Positions 8,531 through 17,844 of a stretch of DNA of 64,000 nt are shown piece after piece. Under the pieces are notes generated by a model. The model was not told the origin of the DNA, ran no database searches, and was given only the letters and a program-made list of their open reading frames with translations. The DNA is from Leptolyngbya sp. FACHB-261. Lineage in GTDB: Bacteria > Cyanobacteriota > Cyanobacteriia > FACHB-261. The translations under genes and the position numbers were made by a program. The first letter of the stretch is position 1, and each line of letters begins with the position of its first letter. Location of the stretch: contig NZ_JACJPL010000023.1 of the NCBI RefSeq assembly GCF_014696065.1, forward strand, positions 16,296 through 80,295, read 5' to 3'.

Positions 8531-9727
8531 CTAGGCGCTGATCAGATCACCTTCAGGCTGCTCCATCATCTGTTTCATAGCTTTGGCCGCTAAGGTATAA
8601 CCCCCATCAGCACCATCGACAAAATGCACTTGCCGACCATTGCGCTCGAAGACAAGGCAGGTCATGAGAGCCCGGTTAGAAACATGTAAACCGTAGACGA
8701 GCTTACCCGCTCGACGCTGTTGTTCGAAATAAGCCGTTAGGATTTTGCGTTGGGTGGCGTTACCAGCAATGACCATGCGTAGCATGTCATCAAATTTTTT
8801 GTAATCCGCTGTGGCTGTTACGATTTTTTTATACAGTCCCCAGTTGATATCGCCGAATTTAGCTTTGGATTGCATGAGCAGAGAGCCCAGTGCATTCTCT
8901 AGCCTAATTTTTGATAGATAACTCTGGCAATGTAAAAAACTACTAGACCCAGAACGAACTCTAGTTTCCTGAGAAAGATTCTGGCTTGAGAATGTCAAAT
9001 TGAGATTATCAACAGAGATCGGATTAAGAGACTCTTCATTGCCATAAATCTGCTGAATTTTACCAATAACAGCTTTATAAATAGAGTCGGCTTGCTCGAC
9101 TTCAGGTGTTGTTGCCATGACCAGCAAGCTGACAGTCTCGCCCCGTTTGCTGGTGATATCTTGCCAACGGCATTCTAAACCACCGAAGTCAGCTTTGGGT
9201 GTCACAAATTTAGAATTGAGTTTGTATAAACCAGTGGTATTTGGATCTTTGACCAGATTGGTTGCCTGGGTTAAGCCACCACCAGTAAAAATTGCTTGGT
9301 GATAGTGCTCAGAAATTTTGAGTTTGGCAATCTCAACAGTGTGAGGCGTTTCTGCCAGGTGCCAAATGGGCACGATGCCTACGCGCAATTCCATACCGAA
9401 CTGCTTTATTGCCAATTCTTGAGTTGCTAGCAAAGCCTGTTGGGCTTTATCTAACAAAACCGGCGGAACCAGAAGGGTAGCGCCATCCCCACCAAACACA
9501 AACGGGATCTCAATTTCCTCGGCAATGTTCAGTACAGCAACAACAGAACAAGCGCCTAACAAATTAACTTCTTTGTAACGACCTGACTCAATCGCCTGGG
9601 TAGATTTACAAATATCGGTAACAATAATGTGCCAATCATTGGGCACAGACACAAAATTTGTGGAATCGGTTATATCAATAAAATGCTCTAACGTAGGCAA
9701 CTCGGAGTAGAAATTATGCGTGGCCAT
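8531..9727 (-). CDS. DUF3095 protein, nucleotide-cyclase-like fold suspected
   Basis: 398 residues matching DUF3095, a cytoplasmic family of unproven function. Two motifs recall the metal sites of class III adenylyl cyclases: D38 in IIVTDICKST and D81 in FVFGGDGATLLVP. No transmembrane segment or other domain is visible. The start ATG follows a 120-bp leader and the gene stands alone. Cyclic-nucleotide synthesis is only a possibility, because the substrate-specifying residues of true cyclases cannot be assigned. Confidence 0.8.
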   Translation of the reverse strand: MATHNFYSELPTLEHFIDITDSTNFVSVPNDWHIIVTDICKSTQAIESGRYKEVNLLGACSVVAVLNIAEEIEIPFVFGGDGATLLVPPVLLDKAQQALLATQELAIKQFGMELRVGIVPIWHLAETPHTVEIAKLKISEHYHQAIFTGGGLTQATNLVKDPNTTGLYKLNSKFVTPKADFGGLECRWQDITSKRGETVSLLVMATTPEVEQADSIYKAVIGKIQQIYGNEESLNPISVDNLNLTFSSQNLSQETRVRSGSSSFLHCQSYLSKIRLENALGSLLMQSKAKFGDINWGLYKKIVTATADYKKFDDMLRMVIAGNATQRKILTAYFEQQRRAGKLVYGLHVSNRALMTCLVFERNGRQVHFVDGADGGYTLAAKAMKQMMEQPEGDLISA

Positions 9728-9918
9728 GCTGCTATTGCTACTTGGCTTGTCTTAATAAAAAGATCCTAGCACTCCAGCCTGTTCCACAGATCGCTAAAAA
9801 CACGCACAAAGGTACGTGCATCCCCTCAATCTATCAACTGGTTGTCACTGGCAAGAAATACATTTAGTCAAACAATCGAACTGCTGTAGTGGGCCTACAG
9901 CAGTTGCAGCAAGTCTTC

Positions 9919-10830
9919 TTAGCTACACACCGCATTTACAAAACGATGCATGGCTTTTTGCATATCGACTAATTGTCGTACACGCTCTCTGGCAATAACT
10001 TTAAAAAACTGGAGAAAGACCTCTTCTTTTTGAGCTGCAAATCGGCTCAGCCAACGCAAAGTTCGCTCTAGTTCGACCCGCTGAAGCACATCAGGCAACA
10101 TTGCCTCTGTAGCCCCTTCTCCTTTTATCTGAGTCAGCCACCCCTGATCCGGCCATTCCCAGGCGTGGGACAAAAAGCGGTCGCTCACGGCTTCCTCAAT
10201 GAACGCCAGCAGGGGTGCAGGCAGCTTGCTGCCGGGCTTAGCAGGATAGGCACCGGCTGCGTTTTTCACTTCTTGTCTCAGAACTAGGTACAAGCCTCGC
10301 AGTTCAGGTGGTAACTGGGCAGGTAGTTGAGCGTACTCCTGCTGCAACGCTTCTGAAAATTGAAACTGTTCTGAAGACTCCCGAGTCCAGACATGAAAAC
10401 TGGGCATGGGATGAAGCATGGCATTGACATAGGCTGTCCCTGCCGCTTGCAAGGCTGGTGGCACTGCTACCCAGTCATCTGTAGACAACAGAATCTTGAG
10501 CCCAGGTCTAGTCAGCCTGCTGATACTGCCATCTTCTAAGGTGAGGGAGCCACCGTAGGGAGCAAAGTAGTTCCAAAAGCCAAAGCGCTCGCGATAGGTT
10601 TTGGTCGTTTGCCAGGTGTAATGGCCACGACTGTTGGCTTCGAGGTTCTCCCCTGCATGAGGGTCCAGGTAGAACACAAAGGGAACTTTGGGATAGAGCG
10701 GCAAGTGCTTGTACCAACTGTGAGCGTCAGAAACGAACCGAGCAAACCGCTCGCTCTGCTGCCAAGTGGGCAAGGGGAGTTGCTGCACAATCTGGGCATA
10801 GGTGCTGTCGCCTGCATCCCTGCTGGACAT
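9919..10830 (-). CDS. conserved hypothetical protein
   Basis: 303 residues from the ATG at MSSRDAGDSTYAQ, preceded by a GAGG about 11 bases upstream; a TTG seven codons earlier is the alternative. Not recognised as a named family. The sequence is soluble, rich in Trp/Tyr and in WYKHLPLYPK- and FGFWNYFAPYG-like aromatic blocks, with a helical C-terminal third rich in charged residues (RWLSRFAAQKEEVFLQF). No catalytic motif, signal or membrane segment is evident. It lies between DUF3095 and Uma2 genes on the same strand, with gaps of about 100-190 bp. Confidence 0.7.
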   Translation of the reverse strand: MSSRDAGDSTYAQIVQQLPLPTWQQSERFARFVSDAHSWYKHLPLYPKVPFVFYLDPHAGENLEANSRGHYTWQTTKTYRERFGFWNYFAPYGGSLTLEDGSISRLTRPGLKILLSTDDWVAVPPALQAAGTAYVNAMLHPMPSFHVWTRESSEQFQFSEALQQEYAQLPAQLPPELRGLYLVLRQEVKNAAGAYPAKPGSKLPAPLLAFIEEAVSDRFLSHAWEWPDQGWLTQIKGEGATEAMLPDVLQRVELERTLRWLSRFAAQKEEVFLQFFKVIARERVRQLVDMQKAMHRFVNAVCS

Positions 10831-10935
10831 GCTTAATTTGCCTCTGGGCAATCTGCTGCCATTATCGCCAACTCTTCCAGTTGACCGTGGGGGTTAACTG
10901 AGGGCCACTCAATTGTTCGTTCAAATCGGATTGAG

Positions 10936-11850
10936 TCAGGAGGTTACAGGATTTCCATCACTTTCACCCATTGACGCCATCCGCTCGACTTCTGCTACAG
11001 GTAACTCCAGGGCCTGTGCAATCTGCTCTACGTTCAGACCCATGGCCCGCAGTCTGGGAACTGCTGCGCGTCGGGCTTGGGCTTCTGACTGGAGGGCCTG
11101 TTCAGCCTGGATCTGGGCTTGTTCGGCTTGCGCTTGGGCTTGTTCGGCTTGCGCTTGGGCTTGTTCAGCCAGTTGCCGAGCCTGTTCAGATTCTCGATGG
11201 CTTAAGAGCTTTTCATTGGTCTGTGGGTCGTAGAAGCGCAGTTCTCTTGGCATCTCAGCGATAGCCTGAGCGGAGCCGATAGCAACAGCAAAGCCGGGCT
11301 CCTCCAGCCGTAAATCCAGCCCTAGCACCTGGCTATGCAGCGAAATAACCTCTGACATTCCCATTCTGGGAGGGGACAGTGTTTGCGTCTCAATGGCTTG
11401 ATATTGCCCATCTATTAAGCGCGAGCCTTTTAACTGAGGCTGCAAATAATCGCCGACTGGATCGTATTGGAAGTACTCCTGCACGCCTAACTGAGCGTAG
11501 AGCTTGGGCTTCTCTTCCTCATCCTGTTTACGAGTCGTCCTCGATGTAACTTCCAGGACAAAGGCTGGAGCCTTGTTGCCCTCGCGCCAGAGTTGATAGC
11601 TGCGACGTTTGCGTTTACTTACGCCAAATACCACAAACACATCGGGAGACACGACCGCAGAGGGATCGCCCTGTTGGTAGTAGATAAACAGATTGCCAGA
11701 CACGTAGACGTTTCTGCGGCTCTGAAAATAGATGTCTAGAGCCTCAACGCCATAAATCAGGTAATCGCGAGCCGGATCGCTCTCCGCCATAGGTTCACCG
11801 TCAGCTTCGGGATATTCAATTTGGAAGGATTGACCTGTTAGCGTTGTCAT
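10936..11850 (-). CDS. Uma2 family (DUF820) putative endonuclease with coiled-coil tail
   Basis: 304 residues. The N-terminal 190 residues form a Uma2/DUF820 domain of the PD-(D/E)xK superfamily: SPDVFVVFGV, FVLEVTSRTT, KPKLYAQLGVQEYFQYD. These families are strongly expanded in cyanobacteria; the nuclease activity is predicted rather than shown. The C-terminal part is a highly regular Ala/Gln coiled coil made of AEQAQAQ heptads encoded by direct 21-bp repeats, ending in a small helical segment (PRLRAMGLNVEQIAQAL). The ATG has GGGAGGG about 10 bases upstream. A second family member lies at 57855-58532. Confidence 0.85.
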   Translation of the reverse strand: MTTLTGQSFQIEYPEADGEPMAESDPARDYLIYGVEALDIYFQSRRNVYVSGNLFIYYQQGDPSAVVSPDVFVVFGVSKRKRRSYQLWREGNKAPAFVLEVTSRTTRKQDEEEKPKLYAQLGVQEYFQYDPVGDYLQPQLKGSRLIDGQYQAIETQTLSPPRMGMSEVISLHSQVLGLDLRLEEPGFAVAIGSAQAIAEMPRELRFYDPQTNEKLLSHRESEQARQLAEQAQAQAEQAQAQAEQAQIQAEQALQSEAQARRAAVPRLRAMGLNVEQIAQALELPVAEVERMASMGESDGNPVTS

Positions 11851-11883
11851 CAGTTCTTGACCCTCCCAATCACCCAGATCAAA

Positions 11884-11949
11884 GGTCTTCTAGCTTCTTA
11901 GCGCCCGGTCTTCTAGCATCTAGTCTCCTAGCATCTGGTCTGACTAGCC
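11884..11949. repeat. imperfect short direct repeats upstream of Uma2 gene
   Basis: GGTCTTCTAGC occurs at 11884-11894 and 11907-11917, followed by diverged versions (AGTCTCCTAGCATC, GGTCTGACTAGC). These lie just upstream of the Uma2 start and downstream of nothing obvious. Short tandem repeats of this kind are common between cyanobacterial genes; no function is visible. Confidence 0.5.
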
Positions 11950-12063
11950 ATGCTGCCTAAGATCAGGCTGCAACAAACAGACAGGCTTGGCGATTGCTTT
12001 TAGCTTATGCCAAGCCTGTCTATATCATCGGTTGTTTGTCGAGTCTGTCACTTCAGAAGCAGG

Positions 12064-13410
12064 TTACAGCGTTAACGACTGTGGATTGGTTTCGATCAGA
12101 GCCGCTAGGTCCTTGAGGAAAGCAGCTGCGTGGGCCCCATAGATGATGCGGTGGTCTGCGGTAAGGTTCACCTGCATCTGGGACCGTACCCGCATTGCCC
12201 CATCGCTGTCAGCCACGACTTGCGGCCGCGAAGCACCAACCGCTAGGATGCCGCCTTGGTTTGGTGGCAGAATCGCATCAAACCGATCAACGCCGAACAT
12301 CCCCAGGTTTGAGAGCGTAAAGCTGCCGGAGCTGTATTCCTCTGGCTGCAGTTGCTTGAGGCGAGCACGCTCTACCAAATTCTTCCAGTTGCGAGAGAGC
12401 TGATACAGGTCGGTTTGGTCGGCGTCTTGAAGCACAGGGGTAATCAAGCCACCATCGTCCATAGCCACTGCCACCGCTACATTGATGCGCGAGCGGTACT
12501 GAATCGCGTTCTCGGCATAGCTGGCATTGAGCAAAGGATGCTTGACCAGGGTGACAGCGACGGCTTTGGCCAACAGGGCTGTCATCGTTACGCCCTTGGA
12601 CTTCACCTGCTTGTAGAGTGCATCCAAGCCGTTGGTAGTGATCGTGTAGCCGACCCGGTAGGTAGGCACTTGCAAGCTCGCCATCATGCTGCGCACCACT
12701 GCCGCTTGCAAGGTGGTCAGCGCCACCTTCTCGACCGTTGCTGTCTCGCTGCTGTGGGAAGGGGCTGGAGCTGCTTGGAACTGAGGAATGGCAGCGGGGG
12801 GCGGTACCAAAACTTTGGTGGTCGCAGGAGCTGGGACTGAAGCTGAAGGCTTCGCAGAGGGCTTGTTGGCAGCCGCTTCCACATCTTCGGCCACGATACG
12901 ACCGTTGGGGCCGCTGCCTTTGAGTGTCTTGAGATCAACCTTCAGTTCAGTAGCTAGCTTGCGGGCCCGTGGGGAGACAATCAGGCGCCCGTTAGTCGCA
13001 CCATTGGTCGCGCCGGTGTTGCCATTGGTTGTGCTGACCGAACTGCCTTGTGTTGATGCTGCGGCCGATTCAGCCGGGACCGAACCGACAACAGCCACGG
13101 GCTGGGGCGTTGGTTCGGGGGCTGGGCTGACTGCATCTGTGCCCCGTTGCTTCGCCTCTTCGATTTCCGCTTCGGTTTCAGCAATCAGGGCCACCGTAGC
13201 GCCGACTGGGGCAGTTTCCCCGGCCTGAACGATGATGACCCCTACATAACCTTCATAGAAGGACTCCACATCCATGTCGGCTTTGTCAGATTCCACGACA
13301 ACGATGGTTTCACCCTTCTCAACCCGCTCCCCCTCTGACTTATTCCAGGAGACAATTTTCCCCTCGGTCATCGTAGAACTCAGGGCGGGCATGAAGACTT
13401 CGTAGATCAT
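12064..13410 (-). CDS. pdhC: pyruvate dehydrogenase E2, dihydrolipoamide acetyltransferase
   Basis: Transfers acetyl groups from lipoyl to CoA as the core of the pyruvate dehydrogenase complex. Domains in order: lipoyl domain (residues 1-80) with the lipoylated K43 in ESDKADMDVE; an Ala/Pro/Thr linker; an E3/E1-binding domain at about 143-180 (PRARKLATEL, GSGPNGRIVAEDV); a second Ala/Pro linker; and a catalytic domain from about 220 with H420 in ADHRIIYGAHAA. The YGA following DHR, where most bacterial E2s have a DG, is the plastid/cyanobacterial form. Length 448 is normal. It stands alone; E1 and E3 genes are not in the window, as usual in cyanobacteria. Confidence 0.95.
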   Translation of the reverse strand: MIYEVFMPALSSTMTEGKIVSWNKSEGERVEKGETIVVVESDKADMDVESFYEGYVGVIIVQAGETAPVGATVALIAETEAEIEEAKQRGTDAVSPAPEPTPQPVAVVGSVPAESAAASTQGSSVSTTNGNTGATNGATNGRLIVSPRARKLATELKVDLKTLKGSGPNGRIVAEDVEAAANKPSAKPSASVPAPATTKVLVPPPAAIPQFQAAPAPSHSSETATVEKVALTTLQAAVVRSMMASLQVPTYRVGYTITTNGLDALYKQVKSKGVTMTALLAKAVAVTLVKHPLLNASYAENAIQYRSRINVAVAVAMDDGGLITPVLQDADQTDLYQLSRNWKNLVERARLKQLQPEEYSSGSFTLSNLGMFGVDRFDAILPPNQGGILAVGASRPQVVADSDGAMRVRSQMQVNLTADHRIIYGAHAAAFLKDLAALIETNPQSLTL

Positions 13411-13509
13411 GATGAGCGTCTCGGCTGGCGTGCAGATTGCTAATTATTGCAGCCTCTCATTCTACAGTGCACCTGATCCCCCTTCAGTTGGTTTCGGCAC
13501 TGCTTAGGC

Positions 13510-13965
13510 TCAAATCTCGCCGCGAATTGCCTCAATAATGCCATCACGCAGCAGAATCTCTACTTGCATTTTGCCAACGAGATTATCGCCCTTGTTGACC
13601 TGAAAGTAGCTATCGAGCTGTCCTTGCACCACTTCCTGCCCCATCTCCAGAATCTGCACCTGGTTGAGTTGCTGCAATACCTGGTTTTTCTGGTTGAGCA
13701 ACTCCGCCTTGCGGTTGTTGAATTGCAACTGCAGGTCATCAAGTTGCTGCTTGCTAGCGCCACTAGGCCCTGTAGGCAACTGGATGCTTTGTTTTTGGAT
13801 TTCGGAAAGCATACGTGAGTACTGCTGCTCGACTCGCTGAATTTCACCGTCGAGCTGGTTCAACTGAGCTTGCAGTTGCTGCTGGGCTTCGTCGCGCCAG
13901 CGAGGGGTAACTACAGCTTTGATCGTGACGTTGCGCTTGAGCAGCAGAGAGGAGGCAAGATCCAT
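13510..13965 (-). CDS. YlqD family protein
   Basis: 151 residues with the YlqD pattern: a beta-rich start (LLLKRNVTIKAVVTP), a long Gln/Glu/Leu coiled coil at about 25-105 (ELLNQKNQVLQQLNQVQ), and a C-terminal beta region (GDNLVGKMQVEILLRDG). The family is conserved in cyanobacteria and some Firmicutes with unknown function. It lies 99 bp upstream of the PDH E2 gene on the same strand and might share a transcript with it. Confidence 0.85.
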   Translation of the reverse strand: MDLASSLLLKRNVTIKAVVTPRWRDEAQQQLQAQLNQLDGEIQRVEQQYSRMLSEIQKQSIQLPTGPSGASKQQLDDLQLQFNNRKAELLNQKNQVLQQLNQVQILEMGQEVVQGQLDSYFQVNKGDNLVGKMQVEILLRDGIIEAIRGEI

Positions 13966-14078
13966 GTGTGGGGCAACTAGAGTGACTAAACTAACGTGAA
14001 CTGAAAGCGAACTGGACCAGAGCTTGAGCTAAATTGAGCGACTGGTTGAACGAACGAGAACCCGTCGAACAGCAGGCG

Positions 14079-15956
14079 CTAATCGAACATCTCGCTAATC
14101 ATATCCCGGTAACGCTGGGCGACAACCGGACGACGGACCTTGAGGGTTTGCGTCAACATGCCATTTTCTTGAGTGAAAGCTTCGCTTAAGAAGCGCACTG
14201 GCCCAATCCGGTCATCGGCACGGTAGCCTGGTCGGTTCTTGACTTCTCGCTTGAGTTCTGACTGGATCAGCTCGTAAAACGGCTTCTTGCTAAGGTCAAG
14301 CTGCTCTGGCTCAGCAGGGGTAATGCCCTGAGTAATAGCCCACTGTGCTAGCGCTTCTCGGTTAGGAACGATCAAGGCACCCAGCATTTTTTGGTCCTGT
14401 CCCACCAGCATGATCTGCTCAATGTACGGGCTGCGCAGGCAAGCGTCTTCAATCGGCTGTGGCTCGATATTCTCGCCATTGGTCAGCACAATCGTGTCTT
14501 TGGCCCTGCCAGTGAGCACCAGATCGCCATCGGGACTAAGCCAGCCCAAATCGCCCGTATCGAACCAGCCTTGAGGGTCAATGGCTTTGTTAGTGGCTTC
14601 CGGATCCCGGTAGTAGCCCTGCATCACCTGCGGTCCTCGGGCCAAGACCAAACCTTGCTGCTCGGCAGGCAGAGGCTGGCGACTGTCGAGATCGACAATC
14701 TTGATTTCAGTTTTGGGTAGCGGTCGTCCTGCCGAGCCTCGTAGATTGTGATCGGGCCGACGCACAGTCAGCACTGGCGAGGTTTCGGTCAGACCGTATC
14801 CCACCAAGATTTCAATTCCCACCTGCTCAAAAAACAGATCCAGGTGGGGAGCCAGTGAGCCGCCGCCACTGATCACCCAATCCAGATTGCCCCCGGTGGC
14901 CTCGCGGATTTTGCCATAGACCAGGCGCTCCCCCAAAGCATATAAAGGCCACAAACTAGCAGCCCGAAGACCAGCCAGGGCACGGGTTGCAGCCGAAGCG
15001 TTTAGATGCTCCAAGCTCATGTTGTCGGCAATGCGACGGTTGAGGAGGTAGTTTTGACCAGCCTGCAACAATGTCTGGACTAGCCTGCCTTTAGCCCCAG
15101 TTTGCTCGCGTAGATTCTTCTGAGCACCTTCGTAGATGGTTTCCCAGATGCGCGGTACAGCAACCATGTAGTTGGGCTTGTACTGCTTTAGGTCAGCTTT
15201 GATGTGGCGGATCGACGTGTAGATCTGCGTGCAGCCACAGGACAGCAAAAAGTATTCACAGGCGCGCTCGTAGGAGTGCCAGGTGGGCAAAATGCTCAGT
15301 ATATTAGCGCCGACTTCGGGCCGTAACACGGTACCAAAGGTCGTGACCTGATGCAGCAGATTCCCGTGGCTGAGCATGACCCCCTTCGGCTTACCAGTCG
15401 TGCCCGAAGTGTAGATTAGGGTTGCCAAGGTGTCAGGAGTGATTTCAACTGCGCCAATATCGCGGTTGTCTCCTTTTTCCAGAACTTGTTTAAAGTTCAA
15501 GATGCCCTCAGGCGGGGTCTCATCCGAGAGCAGAATTGTGCGCTCAATCGGCAGTTTACCGACCTCCGGCTGGAGTTTTTTCAGGGCAGCTAGAGTTTCA
15601 ATCACTAGAGTGTTACTGCCGCTGTGCTCCAGAATGTACAGCAGTTCTTCACGGTCGGCTTGGGGGCTGCGGGTAGCATCAGCCGCTCCTAGGGCCAAAA
15701 TGCCCTGGTCTGCAATCATCCAGCGCGGGCAATTATCTGAGATCAGGGCAACGCGGTCACCAGGTTGCACGCCCAAACTGCGCAAGCCAGCCCCGAAGCG
15801 TAACAACTGATCGTAGAACTGGTCGAAGGTCAGGCTGACTTCTGGTTTGCTGTGGGGATCCCTGAGCGCAACCCGGCTTCCATAGAGCTGGGCTGCTTGT
15901 TGCCAAATCTCACGGAGGCTACGGGCGTTAGAAAAATCAGTAGGCGTCTTGCTCAT
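14079..15956 (-). CDS. long-chain acyl-CoA / acyl-ACP synthetase (AMP-forming)
   Basis: Activates free fatty acids with ATP. The ANL-superfamily motifs are in place: YTSGTTGKPKGVMLSH (P-loop), ILPTWHSYER, GYGLTETSPV, GWFDTGDLGWL and the late catalytic-lysine region. In cyanobacteria this family is the single acyl-ACP synthetase (aas) that recycles membrane and exogenous fatty acids, so that role is likely. The ATG at MSKTPTDF is chosen (625 aa) because AGGA stands seven bases before it; an upstream GTG would add 28 residues. It is divergent from the AsmA-like gene across 139 bp that must hold both promoters. Confidence 0.9.
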   Translation of the reverse strand: MSKTPTDFSNARSLREIWQQAAQLYGSRVALRDPHSKPEVSLTFDQFYDQLLRFGAGLRSLGVQPGDRVALISDNCPRWMIADQGILALGAADATRSPQADREELLYILEHSGSNTLVIETLAALKKLQPEVGKLPIERTILLSDETPPEGILNFKQVLEKGDNRDIGAVEITPDTLATLIYTSGTTGKPKGVMLSHGNLLHQVTTFGTVLRPEVGANILSILPTWHSYERACEYFLLSCGCTQIYTSIRHIKADLKQYKPNYMVAVPRIWETIYEGAQKNLREQTGAKGRLVQTLLQAGQNYLLNRRIADNMSLEHLNASAATRALAGLRAASLWPLYALGERLVYGKIREATGGNLDWVISGGGSLAPHLDLFFEQVGIEILVGYGLTETSPVLTVRRPDHNLRGSAGRPLPKTEIKIVDLDSRQPLPAEQQGLVLARGPQVMQGYYRDPEATNKAIDPQGWFDTGDLGWLSPDGDLVLTGRAKDTIVLTNGENIEPQPIEDACLRSPYIEQIMLVGQDQKMLGALIVPNREALAQWAITQGITPAEPEQLDLSKKPFYELIQSELKREVKNRPGYRADDRIGPVRFLSEAFTQENGMLTQTLKVRRPVVAQRYRDMISEMFD

Positions 15957-16095
15957 GGGACTATCCTGACAGGCTACAGATTGCTGAACCATTTCAATAG
16001 TGGTCGCTAAAGGGCAGGGTTTTAGCTGACTTTGTGCCACGACTATAGTTGGCCTGACAAGTGGACAACAAAGCCACTGGCATTATGGTTGAACT

Positions 16096-17781
16096 ATGCC
16101 AGAGCCTCTCCCACCGTCAAGACTGCATCGGGTTCTCATTCGCCTGTTCGGCGTCGGCGCGGGGGTGTTGCTAGCTCTCGTCTTATTGGCGGCGGCCCTG
16201 CCGGTCTTAGTTGACCCGAGCCCCTATCGATTGCCCTTGGAACAGGCACTCTCGCAGGCCACGGGGATGGTGGCTAGTTTAGAGCAATTAGAGGTTCGCA
16301 GTCCCCTTCGGCATTGGGGACAACCGGCCTTGGTCGCTCGTCTCCGTCTGGTGGAGCCGAGCTCTACCGAAGTAGCGCTGGCAGCACCTCAGTTGGCGGT
16401 TCGGCTAGCCTTACGGCCACTTCTGCGAGGACAACTCCAACCCAGTCAGATCACGATTGAGGGAGCTAACTTGCTGCTGCATCGCCACGTTGATGGCCTC
16501 TGGAACTGGCAGCCCCTTCTCAACCATCTAAACGAAACGCCGGGACAACCCACTGCGCTGGAATGCCTGAATACAACGCTCACGTTGGTTGACGACACAA
16601 CAATTACAGCAAACCGTCGCACACCAGCCACCTATCGCCTTACCCAGACTCACCTGCACCTAGCTAAGCTCGGTGCTAGCGGTAGCCCACTCAAGCTTGA
16701 TGCTCAGTTTCTGGGGGAGCAGGAGCCTGTGCCCCTGCACTTGCAGGGCAAGGTGGCCTGGAATGGGGAAGTAGATGTGCAGTTGCGAGCCACAGGACTC
16801 CGGCCCCAACGCTTTCGTCCCTATTGGCAGCCTTGGTTGGGCTTAAGAGAACTCGATGCAGCGTCTGACCTCAACTGGCATCTGAGTGGACGCTGGCCTG
16901 AGGGTTTGAGCATTGTGGGCAGCACGCAGTTGCAAGACTTGAACTGGCAGTGGTCAACTATTTGGGGGCCTGATCCCTTTCATCTAGACGAACTCAAGCT
17001 AGATGTGAATGGGCTGTTTGGACCTGACCAAGTTCAATTGCAACGGCTGACCTTAACGGCAACTGATTGGGCAGCGCTAGCCACAGGTAGGATCCAGACT
17101 TTAGAGCCAAACCGGAACCCTCAAGTTGCTCTAGAGATTGTCACTAGCTGGCTCGATCCCTACCGCGCCCGTCATAGCCTGCCGCTGGCTGCCGTACCGG
17201 AGCCCTACAGGGGTTTGTTGCAAACTGCTTCTGGCCAGGGTGACATGCGATCTGAACTGACCCTACAAGGTCACCTCAGTAAGCCTCAAATCGAGGGGAT
17301 TGTCGAGTTCAATCACTTGGCAATAGCGTCACCAGAACTGGCTCGGCCCATCGATGCAGTCGATGGCCAAGTGCTTTTGAAGGATGGCCAACTCAAGTTT
17401 CGAGATTTGCGTTTGCGGCTGAGCGATAGCGCACTGGTGCTGAGTGGTCAGTTAAATTCTGAGCGAGTTCAGGTGCAGGTACAAGGGCAGGGCGTTCAGT
17501 TAGTGCAACTTCAGGCTTTGCTTGCGTCCAAAAGTTTGCAAGCACTGCGCAACCAATTGCCAATTCAACCTTCGCTCGAGGGGCTAGCGGATCTGAACTT
17601 GCAGGTGCAGGGAACGCTAGCGGCTCTAGAGATCAAGGGGGAAGTAGCTCTAATTGAGGCAATGCTCCATCCAGGAGCGCTTCAGGGAGAGGTTCAAGGT
17701 GAAGCTCAGACCGTCGAATTCAGCCCCCCGGTAGCTGAGCCTAGCTCGTTATTTTCCCCCAGGCCGCCGCTGTTGCAATAG
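16096..17781 (+). CDS. AsmA-like / DUF748-type envelope protein
   Basis: 561 residues: one N-terminal transmembrane helix (about 20-42, LFGVGAGVLLALVLLAAALPVLV), then a long beta-rich periplasmic region. The segment YRLPLEQALSQATGM followed by repeated amphipathic strands is typical of AsmA/YhdP/TamB proteins, which form lipid-conducting bridges between inner and outer membranes or assist outer-membrane assembly. It is at the short end for the group and ends without a TamB-type C-terminal domain. The next gene starts 63 bp downstream on the same strand. Confidence 0.8.
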   Translation: MPEPLPPSRLHRVLIRLFGVGAGVLLALVLLAAALPVLVDPSPYRLPLEQALSQATGMVASLEQLEVRSPLRHWGQPALVARLRLVEPSSTEVALAAPQLAVRLALRPLLRGQLQPSQITIEGANLLLHRHVDGLWNWQPLLNHLNETPGQPTALECLNTTLTLVDDTTITANRRTPATYRLTQTHLHLAKLGASGSPLKLDAQFLGEQEPVPLHLQGKVAWNGEVDVQLRATGLRPQRFRPYWQPWLGLRELDAASDLNWHLSGRWPEGLSIVGSTQLQDLNWQWSTIWGPDPFHLDELKLDVNGLFGPDQVQLQRLTLTATDWAALATGRIQTLEPNRNPQVALEIVTSWLDPYRARHSLPLAAVPEPYRGLLQTASGQGDMRSELTLQGHLSKPQIEGIVEFNHLAIASPELARPIDAVDGQVLLKDGQLKFRDLRLRLSDSALVLSGQLNSERVQVQVQGQGVQLVQLQALLASKSLQALRNQLPIQPSLEGLADLNLQVQGTLAALEIKGEVALIEAMLHPGALQGEVQGEAQTVEFSPPVAEPSSLFSPRPPLLQ

Positions 17782-17844
17782 ACTCTATATAAAGAGCCTC
17801 ATCAATAGGTACAGATATTTCCATTTGCGGTAGGTAAGCTGGAC

